The notes below the pieces were generated by a model. The model was not told the DNA's origin. It ran no database searches and was given only the letters and a program-made list of their open reading frames with translations. Shown here piece by piece: positions 8,904 to 18,236 of a DNA stretch of 64,000 nucleotides; position 1 is the stretch's first letter; each line of letters begins with the position of its first letter. This DNA is from Burkholderiaceae bacterium. GTDB taxonomy: Bacteria > Pseudomonadota > Gammaproteobacteria > Burkholderiales > Burkholderiaceae_C. Made by a program: the position numbers and the translations under genes. The DNA lies in NCBI GenBank assembly GCA_023150375.1, contig JAKLLA010000002.1, forward strand, positions 1 through 64,000, in the 5' to 3' direction.

Positions 8904-9575
8904 TCAGAGCTGCCCGGGCAGCGCCAGCTGCTCGAGGGCGGCCACCATGGCTGCGGCGCTGTGCTCGAGCGGCCGGCCCTCCTGCTCGGCCAGGCGCTGC
9001 AGGCGCTGCAGCGCCACCTGGCGCGACAGCGAGAAGCGGTGCATCAGGATGCCCACGGCCAGCGGCACCACCGGCAGGCACTCCTGTGCGGCCCGTTGCG
9101 GCGCCACCGCGGACACAGGCGCCGCCCGAGCCGCTGCGGCGAGCGGCTCGGCACGGGCGCGCCCGAGCGCCTGGGCGTAGGCGCGCTCCACCTCCGGCAC
9201 CACCTGCGCCACGTCCAGCGGCTTGACCAGATAGGCCAGCGCCCCCAGCTCGCGGATCTTGGCCTGCGTGGCCTCGTCGCTGAAGGCCGACAGGAACATG
9301 AAGGGAATGTGCAGCTGGTCGCGCAGGTAGGCCGCGACGTCGAAGCCGCTCAGCCCGTCCATGCGGATGTCCAGCAGCGCCAGGGTCGGGCGGTGCTGGC
9401 GCGCCAGCAGGATGGCGTCGTCGCCGTTGTCCGCATCGATCACCTCGAAGCCGGCGTGCACCAGGCCATGCACCAGCGTGGCCAGCACCAGCCGGTCGTC
9501 GTCGACCACCAGCAGGCGCCGCGCCGTGGCCGGCGTCACGTCGGACGGAGGAGGAAGGGAGGAGTCCATGCGCAT
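8904..9575 (-). CDS. Response regulator with ANTAR RNA-binding output domain
   Basis: 223 residues. REC at about 20-140 with acidic pocket VVDDDR, phospho-acceptor Asp69 (LALLDIRMDG) and conserved Lys (LVKPLD). The C-terminal part (VGILMHRFSLSRQVALQRLQ, then LAEQEGR and HSAAAMV) is an ANTAR helix bundle as in NasR/AmiR. ANTAR domains bind paired hexaloop hairpins in nascent RNA and prevent termination. It lies 36 bases downstream of the HisKA_2 kinase gene on the same strand, a standard kinase/ANTAR pair. Its RNA target is not evident next to the gene. Confidence 0.9.
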   Translation of the reverse strand: MRMDSSLPPPSDVTPATARRLLVVDDDRLVLATLVHGLVHAGFEVIDADNGDDAILLARQHRPTLALLDIRMDGLSGFDVAAYLRDQLHIPFMFLSAFSDEATQAKIRELGALAYLVKPLDVAQVVPEVERAYAQALGRARAEPLAAAARAAPVSAVAPQRAAQECLPVVPLAVGILMHRFSLSRQVALQRLQRLAEQEGRPLEHSAAAMVAALEQLALPGQL

Positions 9576-9611
9576 GCGCCCGTCGGAAGAGAGGATGAGG
9601 CCCGGCCGGTG

Positions 9612-12600
9612 TCAGCGCAGCGGGGCCGGTTCGGCTGCCGGCGCCGGCACGGTCTGCAGCCGCGCCACCACCGGCGCAGCCAGCGAGACCACCGCCACCA
9701 CCCGGCTGCCGCGCTGGCCGATGCCCAGCGAGGCGTGCCGGCGCGGCAGCAGCGCGCGCACCAGGCCGAGGCCGGAGACGGTGGCCGGGCGGTGCTCGAT
9801 GCGGAAGTCCGGCGGCAGCGTGCCCTCGTTGCCGATCTCGACGCGCACGCCCTCGGCCTGGCCGACCAGCCGGCAGCTCACGCTGCTGCCTGCCGGGCTG
9901 TGCTTGATCGCATTGGTCAGCAGCTCGTTGAGGGTCAGGGCGATCGGGATGGATTCGGCCTCCGGCAGCGTCCAGGGAAGGTCGTCGCCCGGGCCCTCGC
10001 AGGCCAGCGACAGCTCGATCGTGCGGCCGAAGGTGCGCTGCACCGACTGGGCGATCGCCTCGACCACGCTGCGCACCTGCAGCGGCCCCACCGCCCCCAC
10101 CTGCAGGCCGTAGACCTGTGCGATGGCCTGCACCTGGCCGACCACCTCGGTGATCACCGGCTGCACCTCGGGGCGGCGCTGCCCCACCTGCTGCAGCAGG
10201 CCGGCCACGCCCTGCAGGTTGTTCTTGATGCGGTGGTGCACCTCCTGCACCAGCATCTCGCGCTGCGCGATCGCGGCGGCCAGCTCGGCACGCTGGGCGG
10301 CGCGCTGGGCCGTGACGTCCGAGGCCACCAGCAGGATCTGGTCGACCCGCTCGCCCGCACGCGCCAGCGGCAGGTAGCGCGCCTCCCAGAGCTGGGGCGC
10401 CTGGCCGGCGCGCTCGAAGGCGTACTCGCGCTGCGTCACCTGTTCGGGCGCGGCCAGACTGCCGCGCAGGTCCTCGCGCATGCGCGCGGCGATCGCCGCC
10501 GGGTAGAGCTGCTCGGGCGGGCGGCCGACGGCGGCCTCGGCCGCGCTGCCGCACAGCGCGGCGGCGACCCGGTTCATCTGCCGCACCTCCAGCGTGGCCG
10601 CGTCGAACAGGGTGATCGCCATCGGCGCGGCCTCGATGATGCGCTGCAGCGAGGCGCGCGCCTCGCCGATGCGCGCCTCGGCCTGACGACGCTGCTCGAT
10701 GTCCATCAGCGCATAGGTCAGCTCGCGCGCCCCGCTCACACCCACGGTGGCCACGGCGTTGCCGACCACCCAGAAGGTGCGGCCGTCGCGGCCCTGCACG
10801 CGGCACTCGAACTTGACCGCCTCGCCGTCGCGCAGCTCCTCGAACAGCTCCAGGCTGTGGCGGAAGGGGTGGTACTCGTCCCGGGTGGCCACCGCGTCGA
10901 TGGGCTGGCCCAGGAAGTCGCCCAGGTCGCCGCCGAACATGCGCCGCGCCGAGCGGTTCAGCCAGGAGATCGCGCCGGCATCGTCCACCGTGACGATGCC
11001 CACCAGCACCGAGTCCAGCACCGCGCGGGTGCGGTCGGCCTGCTGACCCAGCACCTGGGCCATCTGCTCGCGCTCGCGCGCCAGCGCCTCGAGCTGCACC
11101 TGCTGCGACTTCAGCCGCGTGATCTCCGAGAGCACCGCGATCGCCTGCGGCGCCTCGCCGCCCGCACCGGTGCGGCGGATGGTCAGCGCATACCACTGCG
11201 CCGGACCGCCGTCGCCGGGCACCTCCACCTCGGCCTCGTAGAGCACGCCCTGGTCGAGCGTGTCGTCCAGCTGCGTCGAGGCCTGGATGCCGCTGGTGCG
11301 CGTGGCCAGCAGCGCCCGGATGTCCGAGCCCACCGCGGCCCCGGCGCCCAGGCGCAGCATGCGCTCGAAGCGGCGGTTGCAGTGCATCAGCGTGTAGCCG
11401 CGCATCGAGGCGATGCCCGCCGGCGAGCTCTCCAGAATCGACGACAGCTCGGCCAGCAGCTGCTCGGCACGCTCCTGCGCCTGGTGCTGGTCGGTGATGT
11501 CGCGCGTGACCACCGAGGTGGTCGGCCGCCCGGAAGCCAGCCGGCCCGGCTCGATGCGCGTGACCAGCCAGCGCAGCCCCAGCTCGGGGTGGCGGATGGC
11601 GTAGCGGGCCTCGCAGCGCTCGCCGGCCTTCAGGGCCCGCTGCAGACGCTCGAACTCGGGCAGCGAGGCGGGCACCACCAGCTCGCGCCGCACCGAGGCC
11701 TGCAGCACACCGCCCGCGGCCGGCGCGCCCAGGGCCTCGCGCTCGGGCGACTCGGGCCCGCGCAGCGTGGCCAGGCCGACACCGGCGGTGTCCACCAGCG
11801 CGCCCAGCTGCAGGCGCGCCATGTCGCGCTCCTCTTCGGCGGTGCGGTCCTCCAGCATGCACATGATGCGCCGCTGCGCGCCGCGGTTCTCGACGCAGCG
11901 CAGCAGCGCACGCACCCAGCCGGCCGAGCCGTCGCCACGCGGCAGCGAGCCCTCGCTGGCCACCCAGGCGCCGCCGGGCTCGAGGGCCACGGCCATGTGG
12001 CCGTCGTCCCATTGCAGCAGCGCACGCACCGCCGCACTGGCCTGGCGCAGTTCGAGCAGGGCACCGCCCACCAGCGCCTCGAAGGCCTGGTTGGCGCGCA
12101 GCACCAGCCCGCCCTCCTCGAACAGCGCCATGCCCATGGGCGAGAGGTCGAACCACTGGTCCAGCTCGCGCGAGAAGCGTTCGGCCTGCTCGCGCGCCAC
12201 GTGCTCGGCGGTGACGTCCTGCATCACCACCATCAGCAGGCGGCGCCGGTCCTGGGTGTGGGTGCGGTAGCGCGCCGAGCGCAGCCAGCGCAGCTGACCG
12301 CGGCTGTCGCGCAGGCGCTGCTCGACCAGGGCCGGCACGTGCGGGTCGCCCGGGTCGCGGCGCAGCCGCTCGCGTTCGCGCAGGGCCTCGACCCGGTCCT
12401 CGGGTGGCAGCAGCTCGAGAGGGTCACGGCCCAGCAGCGCCTCGCGGCTGCAGCCGGTGAGCGCCAGGTAGGCCTGGTTGACGTCGATCAGGCGGTAGGC
12501 CTCGTCCTGCAGCAGCACCGGAAAGGGCGAGGTCCAGAGCATGCCGTGCAGCTCGCGCAGCGCGGCATCGCCGATCTCGAGCAGCGGCATCGGTTCGCGT

Positions 12601-12938
12601 CGCTGCGGCGCGGTGGCGACGGCCGGCGGCAGACAGAGCAGCCAGTGGCGCGCATCCAGCCGGGTCAGCACCGGCAGGCCACCGGTCGCCGCAGCCAGCG
12701 CGGACGGCAGGGGCAGCGGCTGCCCCCGCGCGAGGCTGGCGCGCAGCCAGTCCAGCAGCGCGGCGTCCAGGACCTTCGCCAGATCGGCCAGCAGCATGCC
12801 CGGCTCGCAGGGCAGGCTGCGCAGCGCGGCCGCGTTGGCGTACTGCAGCCGCCCCGACGGGTCGAAGGCCAGCACCGGCTCGATCAGGGCGTCGAACAGC
12901 GGGCGCGGCAGCGCGTCGGTCGGGGGAAGGCTGGCCAT
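9612..12938 (-). CDS. Multi-PAS sensor histidine kinase of the HisKA_2 type
   Basis: 1108 residues from ATG 12938 (the track start is a TTG 36 bases upstream). About seven PAS modules fill the first 880 residues; openings are visible at DALIEPVLAFD, HGMLWTSPFPVLL, WFDLSPMGMALFE, ALVDTAGVGLATL, SILESSPAGIASM, AVLDSVLVGIVTV and RIIEAAPMAITLF. The transmitter begins with QEVHHRIKNNLQGV, the HisKA_2 dimerisation motif with phospho-accepting His near residue 897. It continues into a HATPase with LNELLTNAIKHSP and a short SGLGLVRALLP G-box. No membrane segment is seen, so this is a cytosolic integrator of several signals. It is transcribed just ahead of the ANTAR regulator and very likely phosphorylates it. 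Confidence 0.9.
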   Translation of the reverse strand: MASLPPTDALPRPLFDALIEPVLAFDPSGRLQYANAAALRSLPCEPGMLLADLAKVLDAALLDWLRASLARGQPLPLPSALAAATGGLPVLTRLDARHWLLCLPPAVATAPQRREPMPLLEIGDAALRELHGMLWTSPFPVLLQDEAYRLIDVNQAYLALTGCSREALLGRDPLELLPPEDRVEALRERERLRRDPGDPHVPALVEQRLRDSRGQLRWLRSARYRTHTQDRRRLLMVVMQDVTAEHVAREQAERFSRELDQWFDLSPMGMALFEEGGLVLRANQAFEALVGGALLELRQASAAVRALLQWDDGHMAVALEPGGAWVASEGSLPRGDGSAGWVRALLRCVENRGAQRRIMCMLEDRTAEEERDMARLQLGALVDTAGVGLATLRGPESPEREALGAPAAGGVLQASVRRELVVPASLPEFERLQRALKAGERCEARYAIRHPELGLRWLVTRIEPGRLASGRPTTSVVTRDITDQHQAQERAEQLLAELSSILESSPAGIASMRGYTLMHCNRRFERMLRLGAGAAVGSDIRALLATRTSGIQASTQLDDTLDQGVLYEAEVEVPGDGGPAQWYALTIRRTGAGGEAPQAIAVLSEITRLKSQQVQLEALAREREQMAQVLGQQADRTRAVLDSVLVGIVTVDDAGAISWLNRSARRMFGGDLGDFLGQPIDAVATRDEYHPFRHSLELFEELRDGEAVKFECRVQGRDGRTFWVVGNAVATVGVSGARELTYALMDIEQRRQAEARIGEARASLQRIIEAAPMAITLFDAATLEVRQMNRVAAALCGSAAEAAVGRPPEQLYPAAIAARMREDLRGSLAAPEQVTQREYAFERAGQAPQLWEARYLPLARAGERVDQILLVASDVTAQRAAQRAELAAAIAQREMLVQEVHHRIKNNLQGVAGLLQQVGQRRPEVQPVITEVVGQVQAIAQVYGLQVGAVGPLQVRSVVEAIAQSVQRTFGRTIELSLACEGPGDDLPWTLPEAESIPIALTLNELLTNAIKHSPAGSSVSCRLVGQAEGVRVEIGNEGTLPPDFRIEHRPATVSGLGLVRALLPRRHASLGIGQRGSRVVAVVSLAAPVVARLQTVPAPAAEPAPLR

Positions 12939-13032
12939 GGGCCGGTGCGTGCGGTGATCTGCGAAAGGCGGCAACAGCCCCGCAGTGTATGCACTGCGCC
13001 GCCCACCGCAGCGCCGCGCCGGCCCGAGGGGC

Positions 13033-14286
13033 TCAGCTCAGCTGCAGGGCACCGCCCAGTGCGTGCAACAGCGCACGGTTGACGCTGCGCATGTCGATCA
13101 TCGCCGCCTCGGCATGGTGGCGGATGTCGTGGCCCACCCCGCCCTCGGTGCTGCCGGCCAGCGCCAGCGCGTGCGAGCAGGGTCCGCCGCGGCCGGTGAG
13201 CGCCATGCCCACGGAGTCGGGCACGGGAATGACCTTCAGCAGCTCCGGGAAGGGCTTGCCCATCATGCGGTCGAGCAGAGAGAACACGCCGCAGATGAAC
13301 ATCTCGCTGCGCAGATCTTCGGTGCCCATCTCCAGCGCCAGCTGCTCCATCAGCAGGCCGCGCCGCACCGCGGCGTACATCAGCGGCCGCTGGTCCGGGT
13401 CGTTGCCGGCGGTCACCAGCAGCAGCGCCAGCCAGCGCTTCAGGCGCTGGTAGCCCAGCAGCATCACCGCATGGCTGAAGCTGTTGATCTCCATCGTCAG
13501 GCCGAACAGCGGCGAGTTGATGTAGCGCATCAGCTTGTAGGCCAGGGTGGGATCGCGCTTGAGCGTGCCCTCCAGGTCACCCAGCGGCGCCTCGTCGTCG
13601 ACCAGGTTGATCAGCTCGACGATCACGCCCAGCTCCGAGCGCCCGGACTCGGCCGGCTTGCGTGCCGGCGCGCTGCTGCGCAGGCCGGCGCGCAGCGCCG
13701 GCGCGGCAGGCGGCGGCGGCGCGGCGGTCGGCAGGTCGGGCATCGGCCAGCCCACCACCGCGGTGGCGCCGCGCCGGAAGGCCGACTCCATCTCGGCCAG
13801 GCTGTGCACCCCGTCCTGCCAGAAGCCGATCGAGCGACGCACCCCCGGCGGCGGCGGGCTGCCGTCGAGTCGGCGCTCGTCGGCGATGTCGATGATCGAG
13901 TAGCGGAAGCACCCCAGCATGTCCTTGGGCAGCGGGTGATCCGGACGCCCGGACAGCAGCAGCGCGTTGCCGTTGGCCGCCAGGGTCAGGATGGCCTCGC
14001 GGTGCACCGGGTCGCAGGCCATGAACTTGGGCACTTCGATGAGCAGGTTCGGGCTGGGCTGCACCGACAGCAGTTCGGCCAGGACGCTTTCGCTGCGCAC
14101 CGACAGCGCCACCTGCGGCCCGTCGGCCGGCCAGACCCGGCCCAGCGTGCTGAGCAGCTCGGCCACCGGCAGCCACTGGCCGGGCACGATGGGGAAGACC
14201 GACAGCCGGGTCGCCAGCACCTGGCGCTTGCGGTCGATCACCGGGCTGTAGCTGAGGGCCACCTGGGCCAGGATGGGGGCGTCCAT
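13033..14286 (-). CDS. HDOD-domain protein with degenerate EAL-like N terminus (YuxH type)
   Basis: 417 residues. The C-terminal half carries an HDOD domain: LINLVDDEAPLGDLEGTLKR, DPTLAYKLMRYINSPLFG, FSHAVMLLGYQRLKRWL and FICGVFSLLDRMMG. The N-terminal half looks like a worn EAL domain (YSPVIDRKRQVLATRLSVFP), with no E-A-L or metal ligands, so it should not hydrolyse cyclic di-GMP. A Pro/Ala-rich linker joins the two. HDOD proteins of this layout act as scaffolds in motility and c-di-GMP control. It starts 54 bases after flgL on the same strand, so it is probably read as the last gene of the flagellar operon. Confidence 0.87.
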   Translation of the reverse strand: MDAPILAQVALSYSPVIDRKRQVLATRLSVFPIVPGQWLPVAELLSTLGRVWPADGPQVALSVRSESVLAELLSVQPSPNLLIEVPKFMACDPVHREAILTLAANGNALLLSGRPDHPLPKDMLGCFRYSIIDIADERRLDGSPPPPGVRRSIGFWQDGVHSLAEMESAFRRGATAVVGWPMPDLPTAAPPPPAAPALRAGLRSSAPARKPAESGRSELGVIVELINLVDDEAPLGDLEGTLKRDPTLAYKLMRYINSPLFGLTMEINSFSHAVMLLGYQRLKRWLALLLVTAGNDPDQRPLMYAAVRRGLLMEQLALEMGTEDLRSEMFICGVFSLLDRMMGKPFPELLKVIPVPDSVGMALTGRGGPCSHALALAGSTEGGVGHDIRHHAEAAMIDMRSVNRALLHALGGALQLS

Positions 14287-14339
14287 GAGGGTTGATTCGT
14301 CGTGGGGGGAGAAGCGGGCAGAAGGACCGGGACGCGCGC

Positions 14340-15575
14340 TCAGCCGCTGATGAAGTCGAACAGCGAGAGCTTCTGCACCATCGAGTAGGACTGCAGCGCC
14401 GCCTGGTAGCTGGTCTGCCGGTTGGTGAACTCGGAGATCGCCTCGACCATGTCGACGTCCTCGACGTTGGAGCGGTTGGTCTGCGCAGCCAGGATGCGCG
14501 CACCGGTGCGCGACTCGACGCCGTCGATGCGGTTGAGCGTCTCGCCCACCTGGGCGCGGGCCGACTGGAAGCTGCCCAGCACCTGATCCATGTCGGAGAT
14601 GCCGGTGTTGACCGCCTGCATCACCTGGCCGTTGTTCGCGTTCGGGTCCGACAGCGCGGCCACCGCCCGGTCCAGGGCCTTGAAGACGTTCAGGTCCGGC
14701 GTGGCATCGCCGATGCGGAAGCTGTCGCCCGCCGCCGGCGCCCCCGAGATCGAGACCGCGATGCCCGGCAGCAGCGTGACCGACTTGCCGGACTGGAAGG
14801 GAAAGCTCGTGGCACCGTCGGCATCGGCCAGCGCACTGCCGGTTTCCTCGTCGACGACGCTGTAGGTGGTCGCCCCGCTGGTGGGGTCCCGATCGAAGCG
14901 GATCGCGTACTGGTGGCTGTCCAGGCCGGCCCAGGCCGACGGGTCGGTGACCACCCCGGCGCTGACCCAGCCGCTGCCGCTGTTGTCCTGCGCGGCCGAA
15001 GTCTCGAACACCCCGTTGCCGCTGGACACCTGCAGCCAGACCTGCGGACCGTCGATCGACAGCGGCAGGTTCTCGCTGCGCGCTCCGGCGATGCCGCCGC
15101 CGCTGGCCTGGGTGGTGACCTGGCCACCGTCGTCGACGAAGGGCGCCGAAGTGCTGCCCTGGCGGCCGAACAGCAGGTTGCCGGCGCCGTCCTTCTGGTT
15201 GGCCAGCGCGAAGAGCTGGCCGCGCAGCTCCTGCAAGGTGCCTGCCAGGATGCGCCGCTCCGTGGGGCCGTAGCCCCCGTTGCCGGCGGCCACGAGGGCC
15301 TCGCGGGCGCGCTGCGACAGGTCGACCGCCTCGCCCAGCGCGGACTCGGTCTGCGTCATCGTGGTGCGGCTGGCCTCCAGGGTGCGCAGCAGGCTGCGCC
15401 CGCGCGACTCCTCGACCAGGGCGCGCTCGACCTGGGCCGCGGCGGTGGGATCGTCGCCGGGGCGGGAGACGCGCTTGCCGCTGGTCATCTGGGCCTGGGC
15501 GCGCGACAGCTCCTCCTGGCGGCGCTGCAGCTCGAATACCGAGGAGTCGAAGCTGTAGGCGGTGGACATTCTCAT
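14340..15575 (-). CDS. flgL: Flagellar hook-associated protein 3 (hook-filament junction)
   Basis: 411 residues. The N terminus MRMSTAYSFDSSVFELQRRQ matches the FlgL opening, with SGKRVSRPGDDPTAAAQVER (the conserved K-R-hnxxSDDP-like segment). The C terminus (VDMVEAISEFTNRQTSYQAA, then SYSMVQKLSLFDFI) is the flagellin-type coiled-coil end. FlgL forms the ring between FlgK and the filament. ATG 15575 was preferred to ATG 15569 because family members begin MR(I/M)ST. It follows flgK by 59 bases in the flg operon. Confidence 0.95.
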   Translation of the reverse strand: MRMSTAYSFDSSVFELQRRQEELSRAQAQMTSGKRVSRPGDDPTAAAQVERALVEESRGRSLLRTLEASRTTMTQTESALGEAVDLSQRAREALVAAGNGGYGPTERRILAGTLQELRGQLFALANQKDGAGNLLFGRQGSTSAPFVDDGGQVTTQASGGGIAGARSENLPLSIDGPQVWLQVSSGNGVFETSAAQDNSGSGWVSAGVVTDPSAWAGLDSHQYAIRFDRDPTSGATTYSVVDEETGSALADADGATSFPFQSGKSVTLLPGIAVSISGAPAAGDSFRIGDATPDLNVFKALDRAVAALSDPNANNGQVMQAVNTGISDMDQVLGSFQSARAQVGETLNRIDGVESRTGARILAAQTNRSNVEDVDMVEAISEFTNRQTSYQAALQSYSMVQKLSLFDFISG

Positions 15576-15634
15576 CGTGCGGCCTCCTGGCGGCAGCGGC
15601 GCTCAGGGCGCCGGTGGACGGGCTTGCGGCTCAT

Positions 15635-17047
15635 TCAGCTTCCGAGCGAGATCAGGGTGTCGAAGACCCGCTGCGCCACCTGCAGCACCTTGGCCGCGGC
15701 CTGATAGCTCTGCTGGAAGTGGATCAACTTGGCGGCCTCTTCGTCCAGATTCACCCCGGTGACGGAACCGAGCTGCTGCTGGGCATCCGAGGCCAGCGTG
15801 GCCGAGACATCGGCACGTCGCTCGGCGGTCTGAACCCGCACGCCCACGTCGGCGACGACCTGCGAGAAGTAGTCCGTGAAAGTCGCGCTGCCCACCATCG
15901 CCGCGCTGCCCAGTGCCTGCAGGGCCAGGGCGTTCTCGTTGTTGCTGCGCGGCGAGGCGATGTCGGCGCGCTGGGCCGAGGCCGCGATGTCGTCGGTGTG
16001 CAGGCCGCTGGCCAGCTGCATCTCGGAGGCCCCGCCGGCACCCAGCGTGAACAGCGCGGCACCGGCCACGGGGTCGCCGGCCGCATCGCGCCGCAGCGAC
16101 CAGCCCTGCGCCTGCTGGCCGTTGAGCGCCTCGGTGACGCCGGCGGCCATGCTCTCCAGGTGGTTGCTCGCCGCGACCAGGTCCTCGTCCTGGAACTGCA
16201 TCAGCCCGGCCAGGCGACCGCCCACCAGCGTGCCGGCATCGAGCTGGCGGCTCACCCCGGCGACATCGAGCGACAGGCGCATCTGCGAGCTGTCCTGCGC
16301 GTCCGGCGTGGCCTTCATCCGATAGGCGTTGCTGCCCACCACCAGGGTCTGGCTGCCGCCGACGAAGAGGTTCAGCGAGCCGTCGTCCTGCTCGACGCGG
16401 TTGACCTGCACGTAGCGGCTCACCTCCTTGACGAGCTGGTCGCGCGCATCCAGCAGGTCGTTGGGCGGCTGGGCGCTGCCGCGCGTGGCCGCGATCTGGT
16501 CGTTCAGGTCGGCGATGCGCTGCGACAGGTTGTTGACCTCCGCGACGCTGTTCTTCAGGTCCTGCGCCACGCCGCTCTGCAGGCCCTGCAGCCGGGTGGC
16601 GGTATCGCGGAACATCGAGGCCAGGTCGTCGGCGCGCTCGAGCACCACCCGGCGTGCCGAGGCATCGCCCGGCTCGGCCGCGACGTCGCCGAAGGCCTCG
16701 AACAGCTGCGTGGCCGCGTAGCCCAGCCCCTCCTCGCCGGTGCCGATGCTCGACTCGAGCTGGCCGAGCATCTGGTTGCGCACCTGGTCGCCGGCCGCCT
16801 GCGCGGTGGTCTGGGCCACCTGGTCGGTCAGGAAGCCGCTCACTTCGCGTTCGACCGTGGCCACCTCCACGCCGCGGCCGAAGTAGCCCGAGCCGCTGTA
16901 CAGCCCGGCGGCCGTGCGCGCCTGCACCGACTGGCGCGAGTAGCCCTCGACGCTGGCGTTGGCGATGTTGTGGCCCACCGTGCTGAGCTGCGCCTGTGCG
17001 GCACGCAGCCCGCTGGCCCCCAGGGACAGCAGCGAGGTCGGGTTCAT
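15635..17047 (-). CDS. flgK: Flagellar hook-associated protein 1
   Basis: 470 residues, on the short side for FlgK because the variable outer domain is small. The N terminus has the rod/hook motif LLSLGASGLRAAQAQLSTVG, then HNIANASVEGYSRQ. The C terminus has VNLDEEAAKLIHFQQSYQAA and VLQVAQRVFDTLISL. FlgK caps the hook and joins it to FlgL and the filament. It lies between flgJ and flgL in canonical order. Confidence 0.95.
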   Translation of the reverse strand: MNPTSLLSLGASGLRAAQAQLSTVGHNIANASVEGYSRQSVQARTAAGLYSGSGYFGRGVEVATVEREVSGFLTDQVAQTTAQAAGDQVRNQMLGQLESSIGTGEEGLGYAATQLFEAFGDVAAEPGDASARRVVLERADDLASMFRDTATRLQGLQSGVAQDLKNSVAEVNNLSQRIADLNDQIAATRGSAQPPNDLLDARDQLVKEVSRYVQVNRVEQDDGSLNLFVGGSQTLVVGSNAYRMKATPDAQDSSQMRLSLDVAGVSRQLDAGTLVGGRLAGLMQFQDEDLVAASNHLESMAAGVTEALNGQQAQGWSLRRDAAGDPVAGAALFTLGAGGASEMQLASGLHTDDIAASAQRADIASPRSNNENALALQALGSAAMVGSATFTDYFSQVVADVGVRVQTAERRADVSATLASDAQQQLGSVTGVNLDEEAAKLIHFQQSYQAAAKVLQVAQRVFDTLISLGS

Positions 17048-17141
17048 GCCCGCACCCCGCGCACGAAGAGGCGCGCCGGCGCGGCGCGCCGGGCGTCGGG
17101 AAGGGCAGGACAGGACATGGTCGGACTCCGGTTCAGGGCGA

Positions 17142-18122
17142 TCAGGCCGTCACGCCCGGCAGGCCGCCGCCGGCCGACGCCCTGGCGGCATCGGCCTGGT
17201 CGACGAGTCGGCGGGCGGTCTGGATCACCCGGCCGAGCTTGACGGCGTAGTCGGGATCGGTCGCGTAGCCGGCGCGCTGTAGCCCGCGGGCAAAGGCCTG
17301 GGCATCACCCGTGACTTCCATCACGGCGGCGTAGCGCGGGCTGCCCGAAATCAGCCGGGCGTAGTCGCGGAAGCTCTCCTCGTAGGAGGCGTAGGCGCGG
17401 AAGGCCGCCTGCACCTTGCGCGGCTGGCCGTCGATGACCTCGGTGGTGGTGGTCACCACCACCGGACCGCGCCAGTTGCCGCCGGCCTTGATGCCGAAGA
17501 GGTTGTGCGAGTTGACGCCGTCGGCGCCGCGGATCTCGCGCCGTCCCCAGCCGGTCTCGTGCGCGGCCTGGCCCAGCATGAACTCGGCCGGGATGCCGCT
17601 GGCTGCCGCCGCCGAGGCGGCCGCCGCCCGGTGCTGCTCGACGAAGCGGGCCGCGTTGCCGCCCGCGGCGGGCGCCGCGCCGGCCTGCGCCACCGCCCGG
17701 TAGGCACCGGCCGCGGCCGCGCCGCCCGCACCGGCCGGCGCCAGGGGGCGCCCCCCGGCCTCCAGCGGCTGCCAGCGCGGCACAGCGCCCGAGACGCCGG
17801 CACCGCGCGAGGCCGACGGCGCCGTGCCGGTCTGGCGCTCGAGCTGGCGCGCGATCGCCTCGGCCAGACCGCCGGGCAGGCCCGCCAGCTGGGTGGCGTA
17901 CTGCTGGTCGAGCATGCCGGTGGCCATTTCGGTGGCCTGGTTGTCGAGCATGCCGGTGGCCATCGTCGAGGCGCGCATGCTCTTCATCAGCTCCTGCATG
18001 AACAGGGCCTCGAACTGCCGCGCCACCTCGCGGATCGCGGCCTTCGGATCCTGGCGGGCACTGGCCCGCAGGGCATCGAGGCCCGCGCCGCTGGCCGCCA
18101 GGGACTGGGTGGAGGCGACCAT
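17142..18122 (-). CDS. flgJ: Flagellar rod assembly protein / peptidoglycan hydrolase
   Basis: 326 residues from ATG 18122 (the track start adds 25 residues unlike FlgJ). The N-terminal rod-scaffold domain has VARQFEALFMQELMKSMR and MLDQQYATQLA. After an Ala/Gly/Pro-rich linker comes a glucosaminidase domain with FMLGQAAHETGWGRREI, HNLFGIKAG, FRAYASYEESFRDYA and GYATDPDYAVKL. FlgJ cleaves peptidoglycan so the rod can cross the periplasm; the fused enzyme domain is typical of beta- and gammaproteobacteria. A 21-base direct repeat (17907-17927 and 17943-17963) lies in the rod domain and encodes ATGMLD twice, 12 codons apart. Confidence 0.95.
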   Translation of the reverse strand: MVASTQSLAASGAGLDALRASARQDPKAAIREVARQFEALFMQELMKSMRASTMATGMLDNQATEMATGMLDQQYATQLAGLPGGLAEAIARQLERQTGTAPSASRGAGVSGAVPRWQPLEAGGRPLAPAGAGGAAAAGAYRAVAQAGAAPAAGGNAARFVEQHRAAAASAAAASGIPAEFMLGQAAHETGWGRREIRGADGVNSHNLFGIKAGGNWRGPVVVTTTTEVIDGQPRKVQAAFRAYASYEESFRDYARLISGSPRYAAVMEVTGDAQAFARGLQRAGYATDPDYAVKLGRVIQTARRLVDQADAARASAGGGLPGVTA

Positions 18123-18236
18123 GTCAGTTGCCCGAGGCGCCCCGCAGCCGGGGGGCCGGACCCCGCGCGCGCATGGCTGCGTCTTCGTGCCGCGCACGAC
18201 GGAATTCGCCCTTCGGGCGGCCGGGCGGGCTCATGC

